The notes below the pieces were generated by a model. It was not told where the DNA came from. It worked only from the letters and a program-made list of their open reading frames with translations, and searched no databases. Below are positions 51,924 through 61,758 of a stretch of DNA of 64,000 bases, one piece after another. Origin of the DNA: Sideroxydans sp. (GTDB taxonomy: Bacteria; Pseudomonadota; Gammaproteobacteria; Burkholderiales; Gallionellaceae); assembly GCA_028710605.1 (NCBI GenBank), contig JAQTTU010000003.1, forward strand, positions 186,001 to 250,000. Direction: 5' to 3'. How positions within the stretch are numbered: the stretch's first letter is position 1; each line of letters opens with the position of its first letter. The position numbers were made by a program, and so were the translations under genes.

Positions 51924-54900
51924 CTAATAAAACCGGAACGAATACACCAGATCCAGCGCATCTTCGGTGCCGGTTTTGGTGACGACGGTGAGGCGCGAAG
52001 TCAGGTTGTAGGTGAATTTGGTGATGCCGCCCACGTCGGACAGCCCCTGTTCGTAGCTGAGGTAGGCGCGCGAGTTGAGGCGTTTGCCGACGGTCACCAC
52101 CTGGTTCTGGAACGCGTCCGCCCCCGCGCTGCCTTCTTTCTGGCGCAGCGAAAGTTCATCCACGCCGATGGCGCGGCCGATCTGTCCGGCGGATTGTCCG
52201 CCCAGAATATTTCCGGCGGCGGCCAGCAGCAGCGTGGAATCCACGCCGGTGGCATCCGGCACGCGCCCCAGCATGATCCACGACAATTTTTCGGCATCCG
52301 GCACGCTGGGCGTGGAGACCAGTTGCACCACGGGACGGCGCAGCGTGCCGGTAACTTGCACCCCGGCTTCCACGGCCAATCCTTTGCGCAACGCCAGAAT
52401 ATTCAAGCCCGGATCGTCCGGCGGCCCCTGGAAATTCACCATCCCCCTGTCCACTTGCAGGCGCTGGCCGTAAGCGTCGAACAGCGCGTCCTGCGCGGCG
52501 ATGATGCCGGTCGCTTGCAGCGTTTCTCCGGGTTTGCTGTGCAGGTTGATTTGCCCGGACAGCCGCGCTTCCAGACCTGCGGTGCGGATATAAAAATGCT
52601 CTCCGAAATCCAGCATCGCATCGACCGCATAGGCAAGACCGGAGCTTTTTGCCGCTTCCTGTCCGACGATATGCACGTCGTCCGGCAAGCTCGGGCGGTT
52701 GCTCGCCAGTTGTTTGATGAGTCCGGCATCGGCGCGGACCTTGCTCTCCAGCGTCAGCACATCGTTGGCGTAATGCGCGCTGCCGCTGCCGGAAGCGATG
52801 AGCCAACGGTCGGGTCGCTGCGCAAACGGCATGCGTTCGGCGGCAATCTGCAAATCCCCCTTTTCGCCTTGCAAATTGATGCTGCCGCTTGCGCTCAACC
52901 GCCCCGCTTTGCCTTCCAGCTTGTAGCCGCTCAACAGGCTGTCGCCGGGCATCTCCTGGTACGGCGCGCTGAAAGAAAATTTATCCAGCGTCACCACATC
53001 ACGGTCGAAGCGCATGTCCATCTGCCCCTGCTCCAACCGCACGCCCTGGTCCAGCAGCGCGAACAGCAAGCCGTCGCCGTGGGCCTCGCCATCAAGTTGG
53101 GGCGACTGCACCGTTCCCTCCAAATCCGCATCCAGTTTCAACTTTCCGCCGCTTTGCCAGTTGGCATCCAGCATCGGCCCCAGCCACGACAGATCGTCCG
53201 ACAACAGATGCAGATGCCCGTCCACTCTGGATTCCGGCAATACTGTCCAGCCATCGCCGCGCTTGGTCAACGGCACGCCCGCCTGCGCCGACAGTTCGCC
53301 CAGACGATCTCCTTCGGCATCCAGACTCGCCTCCAGGCGGTCATTCTTCGCGCGCAACGCAATCTGCAACTTGCGCAAACCGAGGCGCATTCCGGTGGCG
53401 TTATCGACCACCCAGGAACCACTTTCGCGCTGCACTTGCAGATTGCCCTGCCAGTGCCCGTCAGCCGCAAAATCCCATGCGCCGCCGAAACGCATGGTAT
53501 CGAGGGCATCCAATACCTGTTTGTTGCTCTGCGCATTCACGGCACGCACACCGAGACCGCTGAATTTTCCGGCAGTGTGCCAGCGTTGCGGTGCCCATCG
53601 CACATCCGCGATTTGAATTTTGCCGCCGCTCATGGCCAGTTCCGCCGCGCCGAACTGCACCGAATTTTTCGCCAGCGCCAGCGGGGCGGAAGAAAGCAAA
53701 TGCAGCGGCGCGATGCCGCCCGCATCCAGTTTGTCCAGCGTCCCCTGCCATTGCAAAGCCTGCCAGCCCTGCGCCGCATCGCTGAAGCCGCCGCTCGCCA
53801 CCAGACTCACATCGCTCATCACCCGCGCCCCCTGCGCCAAGCGGGCGGATACATTCACCGTGTGCTGCGCGCGGCTGCCGTGGAAATCGAATTTGGCTTG
53901 CGGGATGTTCAGGCCAGTTATTTCGCTAGCCGGAACATCCCCTCCCCCTTGCAGGGGGAGGGGTAGGGTAGGGGTAGAAACTTCAACGTTACTCAACTCT
54001 TCTACCCCCATCCTAACCTTCCCCCTGCAAGGGGGAAGGGACTGGTTTTGCTCCAGCGAACAATCCGCGTTCGCGGCTCTCGTGCCCGCCAGGGTGAAAG
54101 CCTCTCCCGCAGCGTGATAACCGATCAATCCGATTTGCAAATTCATGGCCTGGTCGCTCAACTCGCCCGCCGCATCCAGCTGGTCTATGTGCTGACCGGC
54201 AAACAGCAGCGCTGTGCCGTTCAATTCAAAATTCAAAGCGGGCGCATCCAGCGTGCCGGAAAGATCGCCCTGCCCGCTCAATTTTCCGCCCAGCGAAGTG
54301 CTGACTTGCGCCAGATTGGGCGCATCCAGCAACAGCTTCAAATGATCCGCTTCCGTGCCGTGCGCCACATCCAGCCGCAGGCTGTTGTCGCCCAGCCGCG
54401 CCTCAATCTCGCCGACCGCGCGCCGTAAACCGACGAAGTCCAAATGCCCGCTGCCGCCGATTTCATAGTCGGCGAAACGGCTGTTGAACAAATCGAATTG
54501 CAGCACGCCCGCCGCTTCCGGCGACAGCGTGCCGGACACTTCCAGACTGGCGTTCAAATCCGTCGCGGGGGCGCGCATGAATTCCGCCAGATTCAATTTC
54601 TGCAACCGGCTGACCAGACTGAAAGTGCGGCGGCGGTTCAGCGCCAAATGCCCTTTACCGCTGAGCACCGTCTCGCCGTGCACCACGCGCAAATCGCGCA
54701 ATTCCACTTGTTTGCCGCGCTTGTTCAGTTCGCCGCTCACCACATAGTTGCTGTCGCTCAACGCCAGCACCACGCGCTGGTTTTGTCCGGCACTTTCCAG
54801 ACTTATGTCGCCTTGAATGCGGGTGCTCGGCATGCGCGTATCCAGCGCCTGCGGATCGAGTTCGCGCACTTTCAGTTGCGCGCCGATTTTGCCGCTTTGC

Positions 54901-55967
54901 TTCTGCCACGCCAGCTTGCCGGTGATATGTCCGTCCTGCGGGAACAGCGCGTCCAACTGCTGAAATTGCCACTGCGAATCCGTGATGCGCAGACGCGCAG
55001 TGATGCCGACAACCGGCAAACCGTTTTTGTCGTAGCTGGCCGCATTGCCGTTGCGCACGCGCACCGCGCCTTCCAGCACGCCGCCTTTTTTTCCGCGCAA
55101 CTCGACACTGCCGGACAGCCTGGCGGGCGGTAAATCGGCGGACAGCCACTTCGCCTGCACACCGCCGATGGCGAACTGCATCTCGTCTATCAACACCTCG
55201 GCCACCGGCGACAGTTGCGCCGATCCCTGCGCGTTCATGCCCGCGCCCTTGCCGGACAAACTCAGCTTGATGTGTTGCAGATCGCCGCTGGCCGCCGCCG
55301 TCACGCGCATCGTCTGCACCTTGCCGGAAAGGTGCAGCGGCGCATCCAGCGTGGCCGCCGCTTGCAGCTTGAACGGCTTTTGCGTGGAGAGCTGCAACGC
55401 GCCGCTCAGGTCGCCGTAATCCAGTTTGATGTGGGTCACTTGCACATCGTGTATTTGTGCATTGCTGTCGAGGCGCGCTTCGATGTCGCCCGCCGCGAAA
55501 TCCGCCGCCGCGTTTTCGCGGCTGTACAGGCGCAGCGCGGCGATATGCATTTGCTGCACGCGCACATCCAGCGGCAGCAGAATATTATCGGGCAGGACGG
55601 CGGGCGTGTCCGAAGGCGGCGACAGCACATCCGCTTGTTGCAGCGTCAGATGCAGCACGTTCAGCTGCCCGTGCAACAAGGAAGACGGCCGCCATTGCAG
55701 ATGCAGGCCGCGCAAAGTGATGCGCGTTCCTGCACCGCGAAACACCAGCTGCTGAATGTCGATCGAATCCAGCAAAGAACCGCCGACACCGCTCATGCTG
55801 ATTTTTCCGCCGCTGTTGCGTTCGGCCAGTCCGGTCAGCCATTGCAAACCGGAAGTCGTGGCGACCAGCCAGGTGCCGCCCGCGCCCAGCATCACGCAAG
55901 GCGTGACCAGCCACAGCAGCCATTTGCCGCGACGCGATAATTTGAATTTGGTCTTGGATTTGGACAT
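51924..55967 (-). CDS. tamB: TamB-type translocation and assembly module protein
   Basis: 1347 residues: one N-terminal helix (WLLWLVTPCVMLGAGG), a very long beta-rich taco-like region, and a C-terminal DUF490 part ending in the expected F-x-Y (GTEDALDLVYSFRFY). It bridges the inner and outer membranes and works with TamA on outer-membrane lipid or protein transport. ATG 55967 overlaps the tamA stop by one base (TGATG). About 45 residues in the middle (near 640-690: QNQSLPPCRGKVRM and PTLPLPLQGGGDVP) are the in-frame translation of a dispersed repeat. Confidence 0.9.
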   Translation of the reverse strand: MSKSKTKFKLSRRGKWLLWLVTPCVMLGAGGTWLVATTSGLQWLTGLAERNSGGKISMSGVGGSLLDSIDIQQLVFRGAGTRITLRGLHLQWRPSSLLHGQLNVLHLTLQQADVLSPPSDTPAVLPDNILLPLDVRVQQMHIAALRLYSRENAAADFAAGDIEARLDSNAQIHDVQVTHIKLDYGDLSGALQLSTQKPFKLQAAATLDAPLHLSGKVQTMRVTAAASGDLQHIKLSLSGKGAGMNAQGSAQLSPVAEVLIDEMQFAIGGVQAKWLSADLPPARLSGSVELRGKKGGVLEGAVRVRNGNAASYDKNGLPVVGITARLRITDSQWQFQQLDALFPQDGHITGKLAWQKQSGKIGAQLKVRELDPQALDTRMPSTRIQGDISLESAGQNQRVVLALSDSNYVVSGELNKRGKQVELRDLRVVHGETVLSGKGHLALNRRRTFSLVSRLQKLNLAEFMRAPATDLNASLEVSGTLSPEAAGVLQFDLFNSRFADYEIGGSGHLDFVGLRRAVGEIEARLGDNSLRLDVAHGTEADHLKLLLDAPNLAQVSTSLGGKLSGQGDLSGTLDAPALNFELNGTALLFAGQHIDQLDAAGELSDQAMNLQIGLIGYHAAGEAFTLAGTRAANADCSLEQNQSLPPCRGKVRMGVEELSNVEVSTPTLPLPLQGGGDVPASEITGLNIPQAKFDFHGSRAQHTVNVSARLAQGARVMSDVSLVASGGFSDAAQGWQALQWQGTLDKLDAGGIAPLHLLSSAPLALAKNSVQFGAAELAMSGGKIQIADVRWAPQRWHTAGKFSGLGVRAVNAQSNKQVLDALDTMRFGGAWDFAADGHWQGNLQVQRESGSWVVDNATGMRLGLRKLQIALRAKNDRLEASLDAEGDRLGELSAQAGVPLTKRGDGWTVLPESRVDGHLHLLSDDLSWLGPMLDANWQSGGKLKLDADLEGTVQSPQLDGEAHGDGLLFALLDQGVRLEQGQMDMRFDRDVVTLDKFSFSAPYQEMPGDSLLSGYKLEGKAGRLSASGSINLQGEKGDLQIAAERMPFAQRPDRWLIASGSGSAHYANDVLTLESKVRADAGLIKQLASNRPSLPDDVHIVGQEAAKSSGLAYAVDAMLDFGEHFYIRTAGLEARLSGQINLHSKPGETLQATGIIAAQDALFDAYGQRLQVDRGMVNFQGPPDDPGLNILALRKGLAVEAGVQVTGTLRRPVVQLVSTPSVPDAEKLSWIMLGRVPDATGVDSTLLLAAAGNILGGQSAGQIGRAIGVDELSLRQKEGSAGADAFQNQVVTVGKRLNSRAYLSYEQGLSDVGGITKFTYNLTSRLTVVTKTGTEDALDLVYSFRFY
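53940..54040. repeat. CCCCCTT-type composite repeat, copy 2 (family I), inside tamB
   Basis: CCCTCCCCCTTGCAGGGGGA..., then CTACCCCCATCCTAACC and CCCCCTGCAAGGGGGAAGG. The whole element is open in the tamB frame. Confidence 0.88.
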
Positions 55968-57751
55968 CAAAAAGCCACCGCGATGGCGAAGTGTATGCGC
56001 GATTGCGGTTCGCCCTTGCCGCGCGCAATATCGAGCGCCAGCGGCCCCACCGGACTGTGCCAGCGCACGCCATAACCCGATCCCTGCGACAGCCGCAACT
56101 CGGGAACGGTATCCGCCGCGCCGCCCGCGTCGGTGAACAAAGCAACGCCAAAATTGCCGAACCAGTGCGTGTATTCGAGGCTGGTCGAAGTCATCGCGCG
56201 GCCGCCGACGATGGCGCTGCCTTCGCTCACGCCCAGGCTCTGATAGGCGAAGCCGCGCACGGTCTGCGTGCCGCCGACGCGGAACAGGTATTCCTGCGGG
56301 ATGCCGAGGCGGGATGAAGCGGCGGTGAAACCCGCTTCGAGGCGCAACGAAATCACATCGTTTTTTCCCAGCGGCATCCACGCCTGATGGCGGATATAAC
56401 CGCGCATAAAATCCTGGTCCGACAGCAGCGCCTTGCTCGCGCCGCCCACGCGGATTTCGGTCAGTTCGCCGCTCATCGGTGCCAGCGGATCGTCCACCTC
56501 GCGCCTGTACCAGCGCCAATCCAGCACCAGCGCCTGATCGGTTTCGCGAATGCCGCCCGTGGGCAGACGCTGCTCTTCTTGCCAGTTCAATCCGATGCCG
56601 GTTTCGATGCCGTACAACGTGCGGCTGCGCGTCACGCCAAATTTGTCCAGCCGCGTTTCCAGACCCTCGATCTGCGTTTTCTCGCTGCTGCCTTTCCACA
56701 ACAAACGGTAGCCCAGCGGGTTGGGCGGCGTATCCAGCCCGGTCGAAAAATTCTGGCGATTCTTCTCCAGCAGCAGCGAACCGTTCAGCGTCCACGCCTG
56801 GTTCAAGAAGTTATAGCTTTGGTAGGTGGCCTCGTTGCGCACGCCGTTGTTGGTGCTGTAACCGACACCCAGCGTGATCTTGCGCGACAGCGCTTCGACA
56901 ACCTTGACCTTGACCGGCGCGGTCACCGCGCCGTCGCCGGCGGGGTTGGCGGTTGCGGCGGCGGTGTCGAGATTGACCACCACCGAAGCGAACTGCGGCT
57001 GGTTCTGCAATTTGGTCTGGAAGGACAACAGTTTGCCGCGCTGGTAGGGTTCACCGCGACTGAACGTGGTGTTGCGGGTGACCATCAATTCTTCATAGCG
57101 CTCCAGCCCGCTCACCTGCAATGCGCCGAACACATAGCGCGGGCCGGAATCGATCACGATGCGCAGCCGCGCGACGGCTTTGGCCGCATCCACTTGCGCC
57201 GCACTCTCCACCAGGAGCGCGGCGGCATAATCCCTGGCCGCCACTTGCGCCTGCAGATCGGTTTTGGCTTCGTCCCAATCGCCCGCCCGGAACGGCTTGC
57301 CCACAGGCAGTTTCCACGCCGCCCGCAGCTGTTGCGCGCGCGCGTTGCGCGACGCTTCATCCAGCGCCAGATCGCCGCGAAACTCGATACTCACCTCGCT
57401 CACCAGCGTGCGCGCGCCGGGCAACACTTCCAGCTCCAGCACACCGTCATCCGCCACGCCGCGCAACACCACCTTGCCGGAAAAATAGCCTTCCGTCGCC
57501 AGCAGTTCGGGGATTTCGCGCTGCGCGCGGCGCATGAAAACGGCGCGCTCGCTCTCGTCGGCCAGCATCGCCTCGGGCAGCACAAAAAATTCCTTGAGCA
57601 CGTCGCGCACTTCTTTGGGCGCGATCAGATTGACTGCCGGAATAACGGGATTTGTTTTGGCGTGCGCCAAGGCAGGATGCAGCAGGCAGAGGCACATCAG
57701 CAGTACGCCCGCACTTCTTGGTAGTTTCTCAATCACCGCTTGCTTGCCCAC
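55967..57751 (-). CDS. tamA: TamA-type Omp85 outer-membrane protein
   Basis: 594 residues: a signal peptide (to about HAKTNP), three POTRA domains (about 40-260) and a 16-strand barrel with VGGTQTVRGFAYQSLG, the Omp85 VRGF motif, and a terminal Phe (FAIAVAF). The GTG start at 57751 lacks a strong ribosome site; GTG 15 bases downstream is an alternative. Cotranscribed with tamB. Confidence 0.92.
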   Translation of the reverse strand: MGKQAVIEKLPRSAGVLLMCLCLLHPALAHAKTNPVIPAVNLIAPKEVRDVLKEFFVLPEAMLADESERAVFMRRAQREIPELLATEGYFSGKVVLRGVADDGVLELEVLPGARTLVSEVSIEFRGDLALDEASRNARAQQLRAAWKLPVGKPFRAGDWDEAKTDLQAQVAARDYAAALLVESAAQVDAAKAVARLRIVIDSGPRYVFGALQVSGLERYEELMVTRNTTFSRGEPYQRGKLLSFQTKLQNQPQFASVVVNLDTAAATANPAGDGAVTAPVKVKVVEALSRKITLGVGYSTNNGVRNEATYQSYNFLNQAWTLNGSLLLEKNRQNFSTGLDTPPNPLGYRLLWKGSSEKTQIEGLETRLDKFGVTRSRTLYGIETGIGLNWQEEQRLPTGGIRETDQALVLDWRWYRREVDDPLAPMSGELTEIRVGGASKALLSDQDFMRGYIRHQAWMPLGKNDVISLRLEAGFTAASSRLGIPQEYLFRVGGTQTVRGFAYQSLGVSEGSAIVGGRAMTSTSLEYTHWFGNFGVALFTDAGGAADTVPELRLSQGSGYGVRWHSPVGPLALDIARGKGEPQSRIHFAIAVAF

Positions 57752-57837
57752 GTTTTTTCACGGCTTGGATTGTATGGAAATGTCGCGTGCGGCGCGAGTG
57801 CCGTGCGGCGGAGCATCACAAAATAATGGTATTTCAT

Positions 57838-57859
57838 GTCGGGCTGAAGCCCGACCTAC
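57838..57859. repeat. REP-B single arm, supplying a stop codon
   Basis: GTCGGGCTGAAGCCCGACC followed by TAC. The TAG on the minus strand is the stop of the P-type ATPase. Only one arm is present here, unlike the other REP-B sites. Confidence 0.85.
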
Positions 57860-60525
57860 GCACCCTGCCGTAACCACGTTTTTTCCAGCTCCACCGCCGC
57901 GAACAGCAGCACGCCGAACAGCGCGATGCGCGCCCAGGCGGCGGCGTCGATGGCGACCACGCCGAACAGGTCTTGCATGACGGGCAGGTAGGTGAACAGC
58001 GTCTGCGCTGCGGCCAACAGTGCGATGGTGAGCAGCACGTATGCATTGCCGGTGAAGTCGCGCCATTTGTAAACCGGCGCGCGCAGGTAGCGGCAGTTGA
58101 ACAGGTAAGCCATTTCCCCGACCACCAGCGCGTTGACCGCGACGGTGCGGCTTTCTTCGATGCTGGTGCCGCGCGAACTTTCCCACAGGAACAGCGCCAG
58201 CGGGCCTGCGGTCAGCAGCAGCGAAACGAAGGCGACGCGCCACAGCATGAAGCCGGACAAGAGCGACTCGCTGGCGGCGCGCGGCGGGCGTTGCATCACG
58301 CCCGGCTCGGCTTGCTCGAACGACAAGGCCAGCGCCAGCGTGATCGCGGTAACCATGTTCACCCACAAAATTTGCACCGGCGTGATCGGCAGCGTCATGC
58401 CGAAAAACACCGCGACCAGCACCATGCCCGCTTCGCCGCCGTTGGTGGGCACGATGAACACGATGGCTTTTTTGATGTTGTCATAGACCGTGCGCCCTTC
58501 TTTCACGGCATGCGCGATGGTGGCGAAGTTGTCGTCGGCCAGCACCATGCCCGCCGCTTCCTTCGCCACTTCCGTGCCTTTCAAGCCCATCGCCACGCCG
58601 ATGTCGGCGCGCTTCAGCGCGGGCGAGTCGTTCACACCGTCGCCGGTCATGGCGACCACTTCGCCGTTGGCCTGCAACGCCGCCACCAGCCGCAGCTTGT
58701 GTTGAGGCGAGGCGCGCGCGAACACGTCCACTTCCAACACGGCTTTGCGCAATTGTGTGTCGTCCAGCGCATCCAGTTCGTTGCCGCTTAATGCGTTGCC
58801 GTGGCCGATGCCCATCTGCGCGGCGATGGCGCGCGCCGTCTCGATATGGTCGCCGGTAATCATCTTGACGCGAATACCCGCCGCCTGGCATTCGCGCACG
58901 GCGGCGATGGCTTCTTCGCGCGGCGGATCGGTGATGCCAACCATCCCCAGCAGGGTGAAACCGGATTGCATATCGGCGAAATTCAGTTCGCGTTGCGCCC
59001 CCCCGATTGTTTTCACCGCCAGCGCCAGCACGCGCTGACCCAGCGCAGCGGTCTGTTCCATCCTGCCCTGCCAGCGTGCCGGATCGATTGCGATGTCTTC
59101 GCCCGCCACGCGCTGGCTATGGCACATTGCCAGTATCTGTTCCTCTGCGCCTTTGACGAAAATGAAAGCGTGACCGGCATGATCGTGATGCAGGGTCGCC
59201 ATGAAACCGTGTTCGGATTCAAACGGGATGAGATCGGTGCGCGGCAGCGCTGCCTGCTCGTACTTCGCGTCCAGCCCGGCCTTGAGCGCCAGCGTGACGA
59301 GCGCACCTTCGGTCGGATCGCCCGCGATGTGCCATGCTCCTGCGGTTTCGTGCAACGCGGCATCGTTGCACAGCAACCCGGCACGGAACAGATCGAGCGC
59401 CTCGCCATTCCCGCCGATGTCCACCTCGTTTCCTGCGACAACAAAATCGCCGTGCGGCGCGTAGCCCGCCCCGCTCACCTCGAACTCGTGTGCGGCGGTC
59501 AGCACGCGCTGCACCGTCATTTCGTTGCGGGTGAGCGTGCCGGTCTTGTCGGTGCAGATCACCGTCACCGAACCCAGCGTTTCGACCGCAGGCAAGCGGC
59601 GCACGATGGCGTGATGCTTGGCCATGCGCTGCACGCCGAGCGCCAGCGTGATGGTCATCACCGCAGGCAATCCCTCGGGGATCGCCGCCACCGCCATACT
59701 GACAGCAGCGAGGAACATGTCGGCCACGCCGAAGTGATACACCAGCCAGCCGAACAGGAAAGTGAACGCGGCCAGCAGCATGATGACCAGCGTCAGCCAG
59801 CGCCCGAATTTTTCCATTTGCCGCAACATGGGCGTGGTCAGCGTCTGCACTTCGTCCAGTAGCGCGCTGATGCGCCCGATCTCGGTGTTCCCGGCAGTGG
59901 CTACCACCACGCCCCTGCCCTGACCATAGACCACCAGCGTGCCGGAATACGCCATGCAATAACGGTCGCCGAGCGCCGCATGCCCATCCACCGCCGCGCT
60001 GTTTTTTTCGACGGCGGCGGATTCCCCGGTCAGCGCGGCTTCTTCGATACGCAGATTTTTCACGCTCAGCAAACGCAGGTCGGCCGGCACTTTGTCGCCG
60101 GATTGCAGCAGCACAATATCGCCCGCCACCAGCGTTTCCGCCGCCACCACGACATGCTTGCCGTCGCGCAGCACGGTGGCCTCGGGCGACAACATACGGC
60201 GTATGGCATCCAGCGCCTGCTCCGCTTTGCCTTCCTGAATGAAACCGATGATGGCGTTGATCACCACCACGCCGACGATCACGCCGGTATCCACCCAGTG
60301 CGCGAGCAGCGCCGTGATGCAGGCCGAGCCGAGCAACACATAGATCAGGACGTTGTGGAATTGCAGCAGAAAGCGCAGCAGCGGGCCGCGTATTTTTTGC
60401 GGGATTAAACGATTCTCGCCGTCGCGGGCGAGACGCAGCGCGGCCTCGGCATCAGCCAAGCCTTGCGCACTGGCAGAGAATTTATCCAGCACTTCCTGCG
60501 CGGAAAGTTGATGCCAATTATTCAT
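57856..60525 (-). CDS. P-type cation-transporting ATPase (P2 type, Ca/Na-like)
   Basis: 889 residues. EEAALTGESAAVEK (actuator), ICTDKTGTLTRNEM (phospho-Asp), MITGDHIETARA, and VAMTGDGVNDSPALKRADIG (hinge). The transmembrane motif AAIPEGLPAVMTITLALG has the PEGLP of P2 ATPases, which move Ca2+ or monovalent cations rather than heavy metals (no CPC). The specific ion is not decided. Monocistronic; the stop is provided by a REP-B arm. Confidence 0.9.
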   Translation of the reverse strand: MNNWHQLSAQEVLDKFSASAQGLADAEAALRLARDGENRLIPQKIRGPLLRFLLQFHNVLIYVLLGSACITALLAHWVDTGVIVGVVVINAIIGFIQEGKAEQALDAIRRMLSPEATVLRDGKHVVVAAETLVAGDIVLLQSGDKVPADLRLLSVKNLRIEEAALTGESAAVEKNSAAVDGHAALGDRYCMAYSGTLVVYGQGRGVVVATAGNTEIGRISALLDEVQTLTTPMLRQMEKFGRWLTLVIMLLAAFTFLFGWLVYHFGVADMFLAAVSMAVAAIPEGLPAVMTITLALGVQRMAKHHAIVRRLPAVETLGSVTVICTDKTGTLTRNEMTVQRVLTAAHEFEVSGAGYAPHGDFVVAGNEVDIGGNGEALDLFRAGLLCNDAALHETAGAWHIAGDPTEGALVTLALKAGLDAKYEQAALPRTDLIPFESEHGFMATLHHDHAGHAFIFVKGAEEQILAMCHSQRVAGEDIAIDPARWQGRMEQTAALGQRVLALAVKTIGGAQRELNFADMQSGFTLLGMVGITDPPREEAIAAVRECQAAGIRVKMITGDHIETARAIAAQMGIGHGNALSGNELDALDDTQLRKAVLEVDVFARASPQHKLRLVAALQANGEVVAMTGDGVNDSPALKRADIGVAMGLKGTEVAKEAAGMVLADDNFATIAHAVKEGRTVYDNIKKAIVFIVPTNGGEAGMVLVAVFFGMTLPITPVQILWVNMVTAITLALALSFEQAEPGVMQRPPRAASESLLSGFMLWRVAFVSLLLTAGPLALFLWESSRGTSIEESRTVAVNALVVGEMAYLFNCRYLRAPVYKWRDFTGNAYVLLTIALLAAAQTLFTYLPVMQDLFGVVAIDAAAWARIALFGVLLFAAVELEKTWLRQGA

Positions 60526-60672
60526 CTTGCTTTACCTTCACGCATTGCGTACACCGCAGCATTGTCGCAGATTAACCCGGAGGGTGCGGGAAGGGCTTCA
60601 GCCCGAGTTGCCTGTCCTGCGCCGGTCTAAGCCATCATGTTGATACCCGGCCACGGCTGAAATTTTTTGGAT

Positions 60673-60703
60673 AAAAAAAGGAGGCATCAAGCCTCCTTTT
60701 TTT
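60673..60703 (-). terminator. Rho-independent terminator after the PBP7-type gene
   Basis: AAAAAAAGGAGGC, a five-base loop and GCCTCCTTTTTTT: a perfect hairpin with a T-run 19 bases past the stop. It may serve both directions. Confidence 0.92.
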
Positions 60704-60721
60704 CCGGGCAATCCGGCGCAA

Positions 60722-61615
60722 CTATCCGCCCCGGCTATACCGCACTGTCCGAACATTCCCGCCTTCCATCCAGCGTTTGATGCGGTTGGCATCGCCGACG
60801 CGGGTGCGTTTACCCCAGGAATCCAGCAGCACAATGACCACCGGACGATTGGAAATCTTCGCCTGCATCACCAGGCAACGTCCGGCTTCGCTGATGTAGC
60901 CGGTTTTGCTCAAACCGATTTCCCATGTCGAATTTCTGACCAGCGGATTGGTGTTGACGAAACGCAGATTGCGGCGCGGGGAAATTTGCACGGTATGCGA
61001 GTTTGAAGTGGTCGCACGCTGGATGTCCTCATAGCCTTGCGCCGCCCGCACCATTTTCACCAGATCCTGCGCGGTGGAGACGTTGGTGCAGTGCAATCCG
61101 GTGGGGTCGTCGAAACGCGTGGAGTCCATGCCCAGTTCGCGCGCCTTGGCGTTCATCATGACCAGCATCACTGTGGTGCCGCCGGGATAGGTGCGCGCCA
61201 GCGCGGCAGCGGCGGTGTTTTCCGAGGCCATCAGCGCCAGTTTCAGCAAGTCGCCGCGCGTCATCGTCATGCCTTTACTCAAGCGCGAATGCGAGCCTTT
61301 ATAGCGGTCTTTATCCTGTGCGGTGATCGTGATCGGCTCATCCAGCGGCAAGCGCGCATCCAGAATCACCATTGCCGTCATCAGTTTGGTGATGGAGGCG
61401 ATAGGCGCGATATTGTCGATATTCTTGGAATACAGCGGGCGCTGCGTTTGCTCGTCGTAGATCAGGGCAATGGCCGAACCCAGCTTGGGTGTGTCCGCTC
61501 TGGCGAACAAGGCAAGGTTGTCACCCTGATCCAGCTTGGCCAGGAAAGCATCGTCCTCCGCTTGCGCCCCTAGCGCAAAGCCTGCCAACAGCACTGAAAT
61601 AAATATGTTACGCAT
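60722..61615 (-). CDS. pbpG: D-alanyl-D-alanine endopeptidase (PBP7 type)
   Basis: 297 residues with a signal peptide (to about GAQA). Active-site motifs: SITK near 74, SEN near 131, KTG near 236. YSKNIDNIAPIASITKLMTAMV and SKTGYISEAGRCLV are the PBP7/8 pattern. It cleaves peptidoglycan cross-links in the periplasm. Confidence 0.93.
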   Translation of the reverse strand: MRNIFISVLLAGFALGAQAEDDAFLAKLDQGDNLALFARADTPKLGSAIALIYDEQTQRPLYSKNIDNIAPIASITKLMTAMVILDARLPLDEPITITAQDKDRYKGSHSRLSKGMTMTRGDLLKLALMASENTAAAALARTYPGGTTVMLVMMNAKARELGMDSTRFDDPTGLHCTNVSTAQDLVKMVRAAQGYEDIQRATTSNSHTVQISPRRNLRFVNTNPLVRNSTWEIGLSKTGYISEAGRCLVMQAKISNRPVVIVLLDSWGKRTRVGDANRIKRWMEGGNVRTVRYSRGG

Positions 61616-61758
61616 AAATTCCTCTGAGCATTTCCATCAAACGTGACGAAGAATACCCTAATAAACCCAAAATAATCAAAGATTGTGTCGGGCAGTACAA
61701 ATGGACTATTGAAAAAAGCCGATATTCAATTTCGCCATGCCAGCGCAGAAATGGCGAC

